Part shown: positions 1 through 7,678 of the stretch, one piece after another
Layout: each line of letters begins with the position of its first letter
Position numbering within the stretch: the stretch's first letter is position 1
Source of the DNA: Burkholderiaceae bacterium
Lineage (GTDB): Bacteria; Pseudomonadota; Gammaproteobacteria; Burkholderiales; Burkholderiaceae_C
NCBI GenBank assembly: GCA_018780645.1
Contig: JADMJJ010000068.1
Coordinates: 1-37,556, forward strand
Direction: 5' to 3'
DNA: 37,556 bases
Notes under the pieces: generated by a model
The model's input: the letters and a program-made list of their open reading frames with translations, nothing else
The model's database searches: none
Told to the model about the DNA's origin: nothing
Program-made: the position numbers and the translations under genes

Positions 1-2
1 GG

Positions 3-830
3 AACAAGCTCACCGTGGCGCACGGCTGCTACTGGAAGAAGTGCAGCTTCTGCGATGTGTCGCTGGACTACATCTCCCGCTACGACGGCGCCTCGGCCGC
101 CACCCTGGTGGACCGCGTGCAAACAATAGTCACCGAGACCGGCCAGACCGGGTTTCACTTCGTTGATGAGGCGGCGCCGCCCAAGGCCTTGAAGGCGCTG
201 GCCGCCGAGCTGATGCGGCGCCAGGTCGAGATTTCCTGGTGGGGCAATATCCGCTTCGAGAAGACCTTCAGCCCCGAGCTGTGCCAGCAGCTGGCCGACA
301 GCGGCTGCATTGCGATCTCGGGCGGCCTGGAGGTGGCCTCCGACCGCTTGCTGACCCTGATGAAGAAGGGCGTGTCGGTCGAGCAGGTGGCGCGCGTCAC
401 CAAAGGCTTCTCGGATGCCGGCATTCTGGTGCATGCCTATCTGATGTACGGCTTCCCGACGCAGACGGTGCAGGACACTGTGGATGCGCTTGAGTATGTG
501 CGCCAGCTGTTCGAGCAGGGCTGCATACAGAGCGGCTTCTTCCACCGCTTTGCCTGCACCGTGCATTCGCCGGTGGGGCAGGACCCGGCCGCCTATGGCG
601 TGACCCTGCAGCCGCTGCCGCCGGTGTCATTCGCGAAGAACGATGTCGGCTTTCACGACCCGACCGGCGTCGATCACGACGCGCTGGGCCTGGCGCTGAA
701 GAAGGCGCTGTACAACTATATGCATGGCATCGGCCTGGACGAAGACGTGCGCAGCTGGTTCAAGGGCCATGTGCCCAAGACCACGGTGCACAGGCACCGC
801 ATCGCCAGGGCCTTGGCAACTAACTCATGA
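3..830 (+). CDS. Radical SAM protein, 5'-truncated by window edge
   Basis: This is the C-terminal part of a radical SAM enzyme. The reading frame is already open at base 3, so the true start lies upstream of the window; the GTG at 15 is only an internal Val codon. The [4Fe-4S] cluster motif is visible as GCYWKKCSFCD (Cys codons at 27, 42 and 51), with Cx4Cx2C spacing rather than the textbook Cx3Cx2C. It is followed by half-barrel elements typical of the superfamily: WWGNIRFE, a GGLEVASDRLLTLMKKG segment and YLMYGFPTQT. Proteins with a GCYW...CxFC motif often carry an N-terminal B12-binding domain, which would lie outside the window. The substrate cannot be inferred. Its 3' end overlaps the convergent DUF1501 gene by 11 bases. 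The superfamily call is firm; the subfamily is open. Confidence 0.85.
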   Translation, partial: NKLTVAHGCYWKKCSFCDVSLDYISRYDGASAATLVDRVQTIVTETGQTGFHFVDEAAPPKALKALAAELMRRQVEISWWGNIRFEKTFSPELCQQLADSGCIAISGGLEVASDRLLTLMKKGVSVEQVARVTKGFSDAGILVHAYLMYGFPTQTVQDTVDALEYVRQLFEQGCIQSGFFHRFACTVHSPVGQDPAAYGVTLQPLPPVSFAKNDVGFHDPTGVDHDALGLALKKALYNYMHGIGLDEDVRSWFKGHVPKTTVHRHRIARALATNS

Positions 831-2166
831 AGCCCAGATCGCTGGTGGCGAAGTTGCCCAGGTTGGGGAACACCGTCAGCAGCGCCGCCGGGCTCAGGCC
901 GAACCAGCGCGCCAGCGTCGCACCGAACTGATCGAGAGCGGTGGTCGGTATCAGCACGCCGCGGCTGCCGGCGTCGTCCGCACCGCCCAGCGCAGGTGTC
1001 GGAAACGTGCCGTAAAGATCCCCGCCGCGCACCGCGCCGCCCAGCAGCAGCTGGTGATTGCCCCAGCCGTGGTCGGTGCCGGTGCCGCTGGGTTGCAGGC
1101 TGCGGCCGAACTCGCTGGCGGTGAAGGTGGTGACCTGATTGGCCACACCCATCTCGCCGGTGGCGTTGTAGAAGGCCAGCATGGCCTCGCTGAGCTGGCG
1201 CAGCAGGTCCCATTGCTGCCAGCTCTGGCCCGAATGGGTGTCGAAGCCGCCCAGCGAGCAGAAGAACACCTGGCGGCCGACGCCGGTGCTGGCACGCAGC
1301 TTGATGATCTGCGCCACCTGCTTGAGCTGCTGGCCGAGGCCCGTGCCCGGGAAAGCCGTGCCCAGCCCACCGCCGCTGCCGGCGGCCTTCAGCAGGCCGT
1401 TCAGCGCGCTGGCGTCCTGGCGCACGCGGTTGGCCGTCTGCACCATGGCCAGGCCGCTGTCCAATGCGAGGATCTCCTGCAGCGCCTTCGCCTTGGCTGC
1501 GGCGGCGCTCGCCGGCCAGGCGGCCATGCCGTCCGGGGTCAGGTCGAAACCCGGCAGCAGGCTGGCCGACTGCACCGTCTTGCCGGCGCAGAACAGGGCC
1601 GAGCCGGCGACCGAGATCGACGGGGGAAAGGTCGTGCCGCTGTTGCGCGCCAGGCTGGCATCGGCAATGCGCCCGGCCCAGCCGGTGCCGCCGGCCGCGC
1701 CGATCGGGTCGCCGGCCTGCATCTGCACGATCTGGTCCGAGTGCGAGAACAGATTGCTGGGCAGATTGACGCTGGCCGCCAGGTACTGCGCGCGCGTCGT
1801 CGGCCGCACCAGCATGCCCATATTCGCCACCACGGCCAGCTTCTGCTGTGCCCACAGCGGGTGTAGCGCGCTCAGGCCGCTGTTCAGGCCGTAGGGCACG
1901 CCGTTTCGGGCGGCCACCGAGAGCAGCGTGGTGTTGTTGTCCGGCAGGGCCAGGCCGGGGCGGGCGGTCTTGTAGGCGTTGAAGGCCGCCGGGCTCAGGG
2001 GCACGACCATATTGTGGCCATCGTTGCCGCCCATCAGGAAGATGCAGATCAGGGCCTTGTAGTCACTGGCGGTCTGCGCCTGGGCGGTCAAGGCGCCGAG
2101 GCCGCCCAGACCAGCCCCGAGGGTCTGGCGCAGCAGCGTGCGGCGGGTGAGAGGTGTCGGAGTCAT
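820..2166 (-). CDS. DUF1501 family protein with Tat-type signal
   Basis: A 448-residue exported protein of the DUF1501 family, distantly related to the alkaline phosphatase/sulfatase fold. Its biochemical role is not established. The N-terminus reads MTPTPLTRRTLLRQ and is followed by a Gly/Ala/Leu-rich stretch ending AQAQ, which fits a twin-arginine signal. The family motif FLMGGNDGHNMVVP comes next, and LGGFDTH and TDHGWGNHQ lie in the second half. The ATG at 2166 is chosen over an upstream TTG at 2181 because the Tat motif then sits at the N-terminus and a GAGG lies about 10 bases upstream. It begins 11 bases after the stop of the DUF1800 gene. These two families are regularly found as a pair, which suggests that they act together outside the cytoplasm. 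Confidence 0.9.
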   Translation of the reverse strand: MTPTPLTRRTLLRQTLGAGLGGLGALTAQAQTASDYKALICIFLMGGNDGHNMVVPLSPAAFNAYKTARPGLALPDNNTTLLSVAARNGVPYGLNSGLSALHPLWAQQKLAVVANMGMLVRPTTRAQYLAASVNLPSNLFSHSDQIVQMQAGDPIGAAGGTGWAGRIADASLARNSGTTFPPSISVAGSALFCAGKTVQSASLLPGFDLTPDGMAAWPASAAAAKAKALQEILALDSGLAMVQTANRVRQDASALNGLLKAAGSGGGLGTAFPGTGLGQQLKQVAQIIKLRASTGVGRQVFFCSLGGFDTHSGQSWQQWDLLRQLSEAMLAFYNATGEMGVANQVTTFTASEFGRSLQPSGTGTDHGWGNHQLLLGGAVRGGDLYGTFPTPALGGADDAGSRGVLIPTTALDQFGATLARWFGLSPAALLTVFPNLGNFATSDLGFMS

Positions 2167-2177
2167 CAATCTGGGCC

Positions 2178-4313
2178 TCAATGTTGAATGGCGTATTGAC
2201 CGGACAGCGCCGTCAGATACAGGGCGGTCAGCGCCCTGCTGCGCGCATCGCCCTGGGCGCTGATGGCATTGGCCAGGCTTTGCCGCATGGCGGCCGGCAT
2301 GCGGCCGTAGAGCAGGGCCTGATCCACCGCATCGATCAGGTTGGCGGTGTTGCCGGCCGCGGCGATGAAGGGGCCGATGTCCAGTGGGAAGTCCGCGCCA
2401 GGGTTGGAGAAGATGCGCCAGAACAGATTGCCGCGCAGCACCGCCTCGGTGGGGCTGTAGATCTGGAACTCGGGGCCGGCCAAGGTGCTGTGCGGGATGC
2501 GGAACAGCGGCGAGTAGAAGCTGAACACCGAGGGCGGCGTCAGCGGCGCCTCACCCATGCGCTCGAACTCCCAGCTGGCGCCATTGGTCGGCGAGACACT
2601 GCCGCCCAACGCCCTGACCAGGGCCACCGTGTGCATCAGCGGGTCCTTCAGCCGGCCGCTGTTGACCGGGGCCGCGTCCTGCCGCGCCTCCGCGTCCAGC
2701 AGCAGGGCCTTGACGACGGCGCGCAGATCGCCGCGCACGCCGGCGCCGTTGTTGTTGAACACACCGGCGATGCGTGCCACATAGGCCGGCGAGGGGTTGC
2801 TGGTGACCATGCTGCGTATCAGCCTCGTGGCGATGAAGGGGCCGACATTGGGGTGCTTGTAGATGCAGTCCAGCGTCGCCGTCATGTCGGCCGCGGTGCC
2901 CTGGCCGGCACCCAGGCTGCAGCCCAGAAAGCTCTTGGCCCGCATATCGTGGTTGACGTCGCGGGCCTGCAGCGGGCCGCTGAAGTTCTCCCAGTTGTTG
3001 TTGCCGGTGCCGGCATAGGTCCAGCCGGTGAAGGCCAGGGCGATCTGCTGCACCGTGGTCTGGTCGTAGGCGGCCAGCGGCTGGCCCTGACCGTCGAGCT
3101 TGGCCGAGCCATCGGTATTCAGCTGCACCAGGCCTATCGTGAACAGCTGCAGCAGCTCGCGTGCGAAGTTTTCGTTGGCGTTGCTGCCGGCATTGGGCTT
3201 GTTGCTATTGGCCAGGTCCAGGTACTTGCCCATCTGCGGGCTCGCGGCAATCTCGCCCAGCAAGGTGCGGTAATTGCCGAAGGCATTGCGGCTGAGTATC
3301 TGCAGATAGGGCACGACCTCCTGCGGATAGTTGTTCTTGTTCATCGAGATGACCAGGATCTGGCCCAGCGCATAGGCGACGCGCTGGCGCAGCTGGTCCG
3401 GCGCGAGCGACAAACGGCTCATGTACTGCGAGCGCACGGCGCCGTTGCCGGCCGCGTTGCCGGGGTCGGCGATGGTGCTTTCGGGCAGGGTGAACTGCTC
3501 GTTCAGCCAGGCTTCGGTGCCTATGCGCTTGACCTTGGCCAGCTCGGTGGGCGTTGGCCCGAAGGCGGCCTGCTCCAGCCATCGGCCGGCGGCCAGATTC
3601 GGTGTTCCCAGGCCCGGGCCTGGCGAGGGGCTCGGCGTTGGCGTGGGCGTCGGGGTAGGTGTCGGAGTTGGCGTGGGGGTAGGCGTCGGCGGCGGCGGCG
3701 TGACAGCGGCCTTGATGGCCAGATTCACCGCGTCCGTCGTCGTGCCGCCGGGTCGACTGTCTTTCACCTTGATGGCCACATTCGTGCCCACCAGCGTCGT
3801 CGGCGCCGTGCCGGTGGCCAGCAGATCGGTGCTGGACAGCCGCGTTGTGCTCAGCGCTGTGCCGCCGAAGTAGGCGACCGAATCCGCCGTGAAGTTGCGC
3901 CCGTTGAGGCGGATGCTGAAGGCGCCTGCGGCCACACTCTTCGGCGAGGTGCTCCACAGGTACAGCGGCGTCTGCGTCACGCTCAGCTTGACCTCGCCGT
4001 ACTTGGCCGGGAAGGCGGTGCTGGTGGCGCGCACCGTCACCACCGTGGGCATGGGCACTGTGGCCGGCGCTGCGTACAGCCCGCTGGCCGAGACCAGGCC
4101 CAGACTGGCATTGCCGCCGGGCACGCCGTTGACCGTCCAGCTCACGCTGTTGGGGCTCAAAGGCACATAGGCGGTCAGCTGGCGTGACTCACCCACCGCC
4201 ACCGTGCCGCTGCTGTACACGGTGATCTGCTGGGCCATGGTGGCGCCGGCACCCAGCAGGCCCAGGCAGGCAATTCGCAACATGTGGGAACAAATACGGC
4301 CAATCGCGCTCAC
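2178..4313 (-). CDS. DUF1800 family protein with Ig/IPT-like N-terminus and Pro-Thr linker
   Basis: A 711-residue secreted protein. A GTG start at 4313 is favoured by GAGGAG five bases upstream; an internal ATG ten codons on would also give a signal peptide. Residues 1-27 form the signal peptide. About 30-110 look like a bacterial Ig-like domain (SWTVNGVPGGN, SGLYAAP) and about 115-200 like an IPT/TIG domain. Residues 206-232 are a Pro-Thr repeat linker. The DUF1800 domain runs from about 240 to the end (RWLEQAAFGPT, ENFARELLQLFTIG, FTGWTY, PPSVFSFYSP). The domain's function is unknown; the family is often co-encoded with DUF1501, as here. The Ig-like modules and flexible linker suggest that the C-terminal domain is displayed on or beyond the cell surface. 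That last point is inference. Confidence 0.9.
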   Translation of the reverse strand: MSAIGRICSHMLRIACLGLLGAGATMAQQITVYSSGTVAVGESRQLTAYVPLSPNSVSWTVNGVPGGNASLGLVSASGLYAAPATVPMPTVVTVRATSTAFPAKYGEVKLSVTQTPLYLWSTSPKSVAAGAFSIRLNGRNFTADSVAYFGGTALSTTRLSSTDLLATGTAPTTLVGTNVAIKVKDSRPGGTTTDAVNLAIKAAVTPPPPTPTPTPTPTPTPTPTPTPSPSPGPGLGTPNLAAGRWLEQAAFGPTPTELAKVKRIGTEAWLNEQFTLPESTIADPGNAAGNGAVRSQYMSRLSLAPDQLRQRVAYALGQILVISMNKNNYPQEVVPYLQILSRNAFGNYRTLLGEIAASPQMGKYLDLANSNKPNAGSNANENFARELLQLFTIGLVQLNTDGSAKLDGQGQPLAAYDQTTVQQIALAFTGWTYAGTGNNNWENFSGPLQARDVNHDMRAKSFLGCSLGAGQGTAADMTATLDCIYKHPNVGPFIATRLIRSMVTSNPSPAYVARIAGVFNNNGAGVRGDLRAVVKALLLDAEARQDAAPVNSGRLKDPLMHTVALVRALGGSVSPTNGASWEFERMGEAPLTPPSVFSFYSPLFRIPHSTLAGPEFQIYSPTEAVLRGNLFWRIFSNPGADFPLDIGPFIAAAGNTANLIDAVDQALLYGRMPAAMRQSLANAISAQGDARSRALTALYLTALSGQYAIQH
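3618..3695 (-). repeat. Pro-Thr codon repeat (linker of the DUF1800 protein)
   Basis: A low-complexity run encodes about ten Pro-Thr dipeptides flanked by Pro and Ser-Pro residues, between the IPT-like and DUF1800 domains. The repeat unit at DNA level is a degenerate hexamer (GGCGTN on the plus strand) with synonymous changes between units. Such tracts usually vary in length between strains by slippage. Confidence 0.85.
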
Positions 4314-4494
4314 AGGGTCTCCTCGTGTGTGGCCGGGCTTTGGAGCTCATGCCATTCCGCGTCAAAGGCGCCATGTTCCTGTGTGTCGGCTGGGCGAGCA
4401 ATCGAAGAAATATTTCAATTGCAAGCGAGCGTGACAAGACTTGCATCCGATGGTCGCTCCCACGCGTAATGACGGTGCAAAGGAGTACCGGCGC

Positions 4495-4986
4495 ATGCTG
4501 ATGACCAAACTCGCGCAACGCAATCTGATCTTGAAACTAGAAGCCGCTCCCGTCGTGACCAGCGCCATCACCATTGCTCGCCCAGCCGCCGAAGTGTTTG
4601 AATTTGTATCCACGCCCGCCTACTGGTCGCGCTGGCACCCGGCCACCCGCCTGGTGCACGACGCCCCCGAGCGCCCACTGGTGCTGGGCGAGACCCTGCT
4701 GGAGCACTTCAGCGTGGCCGGCCGGCGGCTCAAGGCCCGCTGGACGGTCTGCGTCTGCGAGCCGCACAAGCGCTGGGCCATTGCCACCGACACGCCCCAT
4801 GGCGTGGCCCGCATCAGCTACCAGATCAGTGCCGAGGGCACGGGCTGCCGCTTCGAGCGCAAGCTGCAGTTCCGCTCCAAGTTCTGGCTCTGGCGCCTGC
4901 TCGACTCCAATCTGACCCGCTGGGTACTGGAGCATCAATCGGATCGCGCCTTGCGCCGGCTCAAGGCCCTGCTGGAAGCGCGATGA
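4495..4986 (+). CDS. SRPBCC (START-like) family protein
   Basis: A 163-residue protein of the SRPBCC/polyketide cyclase-dehydrase superfamily, which forms a hydrophobic ligand-binding cavity. It contains ITIARPAAEVFEFVSTPAYWSRWHP near the N-terminus, which is the classic start of the fold, then alternating beta-strand segments (LGETLLEHF, ARWTVCVCEPHKRWAIA) and a C-terminal amphipathic helix (LEHQSDRALRRLKALLEAR). The ATG at 4495 is chosen because AAAGGAG lies nine bases upstream; the frame also opens further upstream at a TTG (4441) with no such site. Its stop overlaps the start of the next gene (ATGA), so the two are probably translationally coupled. The ligand is unknown. Confidence 0.85.
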   Translation: MLMTKLAQRNLILKLEAAPVVTSAITIARPAAEVFEFVSTPAYWSRWHPATRLVHDAPERPLVLGETLLEHFSVAGRRLKARWTVCVCEPHKRWAIATDTPHGVARISYQISAEGTGCRFERKLQFRSKFWLWRLLDSNLTRWVLEHQSDRALRRLKALLEAR

Positions 4987-5792
4987 GCCTCAACTGGCCG
5001 CGCTGGGCTGCCGGGGCCGCGCTGCTGGCCTTCAGCGGCTATGCGCTGGCCATGGGCTGGCTCTATCTGCGCCAGGAAAAGCTGCTGTTCCAGCCCGATG
5101 TGCTGCCGGCCGACCACCGCTTTGCGCTGGGTGATGATGTGCATGAGCTGAGCCTGACCGTGCCTGGCGCGCGCCTCTCGGCCCTGCATCTGAAGCTGCC
5201 CAGCCCCAGGGGCCTGGTGTTCTTTCTGCATGGCAATGCCGGCAGCCTGCAGAACTGGTTCGTCAATGTGGACTTCTATCGCCGGGCCAACTACGACCTG
5301 TTCATGCTGGACTATCGAGGCTATGGCAAGAGCACCGGCCACATCGGCAGCGAGGCCCAGCTGCGCGCCGATGTGCGCATGGCCTGGGAGCAGGTGGCGC
5401 CGCAGTACAAGGGCCTGCCGCGCGTGGTCTACGGCCGCTCGCTGGGCACCGGCCTGGCGGCTGGCCTGGCGGCGGAGGTCGGGCCGGACCTGACGGTGCT
5501 GGTATCGCCGTACAGCAGCATGCAGGCGCTGATGCGCGAGCACTTCCCGCTGGTGCCGCCGGCGCTGCTGCGCTATCCGCTGGACACCGGCCTTGCCGCG
5601 GCGCAGATAGCCCGGCCCCTGCTGCTGGTGCATGGCACGCAAGACCCGCTGATCGCGCCTGCCCATAGCGAGGCGGTGCGCGCTCGGGCGCCGGGCGCCC
5701 GGCTGGTCTTCATCGAGGGGGCGGCCCACAATGATGTGCATGAGTTCGACAGCTACCTGCGCCTGTTCTCCGAGACACTGGCGGCCCTGTGA
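4983..5792 (+). CDS. Membrane-anchored alpha/beta hydrolase (BEM46/ABHD13-like)
   Basis: A 269-residue serine hydrolase with one N-terminal hydrophobic segment (about residues 8-27), probably an inner-membrane anchor or uncleaved signal. The oxyanion motif HGNAG is at 83-87 and the nucleophile elbow GRSLG puts Ser at 153. The acid is Asp221 in HGTQDPLI and the base is His249 in GAAHND. The segment LDYRGYGKSTG is typical of the BEM46-like group. The substrate is unknown; esterase or lipase activity is likely. Its start codon overlaps the stop of the SRPBCC gene by four bases, so the two genes form a transcriptional unit and may act on related hydrophobic compounds (inference). Confidence 0.88.
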   Translation: MSLNWPRWAAGAALLAFSGYALAMGWLYLRQEKLLFQPDVLPADHRFALGDDVHELSLTVPGARLSALHLKLPSPRGLVFFLHGNAGSLQNWFVNVDFYRRANYDLFMLDYRGYGKSTGHIGSEAQLRADVRMAWEQVAPQYKGLPRVVYGRSLGTGLAAGLAAEVGPDLTVLVSPYSSMQALMREHFPLVPPALLRYPLDTGLAAAQIARPLLLVHGTQDPLIAPAHSEAVRARAPGARLVFIEGAAHNDVHEFDSYLRLFSETLAAL

Positions 5793-5826
5793 GTTTCGAT
5801 TCTAGGGGGGCACCTCAGCCGCGGGG

Positions 5827-5856
5827 TTGACCGTCCGGCGTGGCGAATGCCATAAA
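5827..5856 (+). promoter_or_regulatory. Candidate sigma70-type promoter for the PEP-CTERM gene
   Basis: TTGACC at 5827-5832 and CATAAA at 5851-5856 are separated by 18 bases and stand about 35 bases upstream of the PEP-CTERM start codon. The -35 element is strong and the -10 element weak. Seen by eye only. Confidence 0.4.
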
Positions 5857-5889
5857 CAGCACACCTCGGTACCGTCGCTGGAGACACTC

Positions 5890-6549
5890 ATGCATTTCAA
5901 GAGCCTGCTGTTGAGCACCACCCTGGGTCTGAGCGCCCTGTCGGCTCAGGCCGTCACAGCCTACAGCCAGGACTTCGAGTCCGGCCCTCTGGGCACCGAA
6001 TGGTCCGGCGCCGGCACGATACAAGGCAGCCAGGGTCTGAGCGCCTTCGGTTTCGGCCAGCTGCACCTGAAGAATGACGGGAGCAGCACCACACAACTGA
6101 ACCTGACTGGCCTGGCAGCGCACACGACGATGACGCTGAGCTTCTCGCTGGCGATCTGGGACAGCGCCGACCTCGGTGACTTGTTCCAGGTGGCGGTGGA
6201 TGGCAACTTCCTGTTCAACAGCACCGACTTCGGCAACTACTACCCTGGGGACAATATCTCCCACGGCCCCGGTGTGCACATCACAGCGCCGTTCACCGAC
6301 TTCAACACACCCAACTACGGCTACAACTCGTACCACGATGCCGCGCAGACCGTGAGCTTCACCTTTGCGCACAGCGCTTCGACGATGCAGTTCAACATCC
6401 AGTACCCCAGCAGCCAGGGTGCACCCGACGAGGCCTTCGGCATCGACAATGTGATGGTGGTGACCAATGCCGTGCCCGAGCCGGGCACCTACGCGATGAT
6501 GGCCGCCGGTCTGGGCCTGCTGGGCCTGGCACGCCGCCGCCGCAGCTGA
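5890..6549 (+). CDS. PEP-CTERM sorting domain-containing protein
   Basis: A 219-residue exported protein. The signal peptide covers about residues 1-19 (MHFKSLLLSTTLGLSALSAQA). The body is rich in Ser, Thr, Asn and aromatic residues with alternating strands (DFESGPLGTEW, GQLHLKNDGSSTTQLNL, DLFQVAVDGNFLFN), which suggests a beta-sandwich of lectin-like type. The C-terminus is a textbook PEP-CTERM signal: VPEPGTYAMM, a hydrophobic stretch, then ARRRR. Such proteins are handled by an exosortase and are usually linked to exopolysaccharide and biofilm. No exosortase gene is present in this window, so it must be elsewhere. The ATG at 5890 has GGAG six bases upstream; the frame extends further upstream but without a signal peptide. 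A strong bidirectional terminator follows. Confidence 0.92.
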   Translation: MHFKSLLLSTTLGLSALSAQAVTAYSQDFESGPLGTEWSGAGTIQGSQGLSAFGFGQLHLKNDGSSTTQLNLTGLAAHTTMTLSFSLAIWDSADLGDLFQVAVDGNFLFNSTDFGNYYPGDNISHGPGVHITAPFTDFNTPNYGYNSYHDAAQTVSFTFAHSASTMQFNIQYPSSQGAPDEAFGIDNVMVVTNAVPEPGTYAMMAAGLGLLGLARRRRS

Positions 6550-6565
6550 GCGGCGATGCCCCAAG

Positions 6566-6593
6566 AAAAAACTCCGCCGCGGCGGAGTTTTTT
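6566..6593. terminator. Bidirectional intrinsic terminator, perfect 28-bp palindrome
   Basis: A6, then CTCCGCCG and its exact complement CGGCGGAG, then T6. The stem works on both strands, with a U-tract on either side. It lies 17 bases past the PEP-CTERM stop (plus) and 18 bases past the CsgG-like stop (minus), so it serves both convergent genes. Confidence 0.92.
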
Positions 6594-6610
6594 GATGGTG
6601 AAGTCGGGCT

Positions 6611-7636
6611 TCAGGGCTTCTTCAGCAGGATCTTCTTGACCCAGCCCTCGCCGCGGCCCGACTGCACCTTCAGGAAGCCGTTGCGCTCCTCGCCGAGGTA
6701 GATCACCTCGTCGCTGCGCTGCAGCGACTGCAACTCGGGTGCGCCGTCCTGAGCCTGGCGCAGCACCTTGGCGCCGGAGATCTTGGGCACCATCACATCG
6801 CCCTCGGCGGCCGCGCCGGCCTGCACGCTGGCGGCGGCATTCTGCTTCGAGGCCGTGCCCGAGGTGGCCTGTATCAGCGAGGGGTTGTTGCGGATCGCGC
6901 GGACGATGTTGTTCCAGTTGTCGATGAAGGAGGCCACCACGACCTTGCCCTCATTGGTGCTGGTGTAGCCGCCCAGCGAGGCGCCACCACCGCCGCCGAA
7001 CAGCGCGCCACCCAAAGCAAAGTCGGTCTTCTCGGCGCTGCCCTCCGCCGCGGCCACCTGGATGCCCGAACGGGTATCGACCAGCAGCATGCTGGTCTGC
7101 GCCTGCTTGAACTTCAGGCCGCCGACCAGGCCACCGATCAGGCCGGCGCGCCCGCCCAGCAGGCCCAGCACGCCGCCGCCAACGCCGCCGGCATTGTTGT
7201 CGGAGAACACCACGCTGGGCGTGACGATGAAGTCTGCTGCGACCATCTGGCCGGCGCCGACATTCTGGCCGCCCTGCATCTGGCCCGATTGCGACAGCGC
7301 CCGCTCCTGCATCATGTTCTGCATCGCCGCGCCGCGCTCGACGATCTGGAAGCAGTTGGACTGCTGCACCAGCATCCGAATGACTGCCGTCGGCGAGCCC
7401 AGGCCATAGCGCTGCAGATTCATGCCGACCTGGTTCTGCGGCTCGACCACGGCCAAGGTGCCCTTGGGCGTTTCGCAGCGCTCCAGCTGCGCATTGGCGT
7501 TCTGCGCGCCGTCAGGCCCGGCGCTGCCGCTGGCCATCGAGCCGCCCTTGCCCAGTTCCTGCGCGCCCACCAGCAGCGGCATACCGGCGACCAGCATGCC
7601 CAGGCTCAGGCGCTGCAATTGGTGGAACTTGGACAT
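6611..7636 (-). CDS. CsgG/HfaB-like secreted protein with C-terminal SH3-like domain
   Basis: A 341-residue protein with a signal peptide (MSKFHQLQRLSLGMLVAGMPLLVGA, then QE). It resembles the CsgG/HfaB family of outer-membrane secretion and assembly proteins: AVVEPQNQVGMN, a conserved VQQSNCFQIVERGAAMQNMMQER block, VAADFIVTPSVVF, and a strongly Gly-rich central part. CsgG itself is a lipoprotein that exports curli subunits. Here there is no lipobox Cys after the signal peptide, so it is probably not lipid-anchored. The C-terminal 60 residues (SGAKVLRQAQDGAPELQSLQRSDEVIYLGEERNGFLKV and following) look like a bacterial SH3 domain, which could bind cell wall. The ATG at 7636 is chosen for GGGAG eight bases upstream. 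It lies 42 bases downstream of the EamA transporter gene on the same strand. No curli genes are nearby. Confidence 0.75.
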   Translation of the reverse strand: MSKFHQLQRLSLGMLVAGMPLLVGAQELGKGGSMASGSAGPDGAQNANAQLERCETPKGTLAVVEPQNQVGMNLQRYGLGSPTAVIRMLVQQSNCFQIVERGAAMQNMMQERALSQSGQMQGGQNVGAGQMVAADFIVTPSVVFSDNNAGGVGGGVLGLLGGRAGLIGGLVGGLKFKQAQTSMLLVDTRSGIQVAAAEGSAEKTDFALGGALFGGGGGASLGGYTSTNEGKVVVASFIDNWNNIVRAIRNNPSLIQATSGTASKQNAAASVQAGAAAEGDVMVPKISGAKVLRQAQDGAPELQSLQRSDEVIYLGEERNGFLKVQSGRGEGWVKKILLKKP

Positions 7637-7678
7637 GGTGGAGGCTCCCGTTGAGGCGTTGATTGATCTCATTTGATT

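Noticed and set aside
2154-4187. A 677-codon plus-strand frame antisense to the DUF1800 gene
   Set aside because: The minus strand encodes a family protein with signal peptide and ribosome-binding site; the plus frame is Arg/Gly/Gln-rich without homology.
4407-4416. GAAATATTTC palindrome in the region between the DUF1800 and SRPBCC genes
   Set aside because: Ten AT-rich bases of symmetry are too short to support a regulatory claim, and no matching regulator is nearby.
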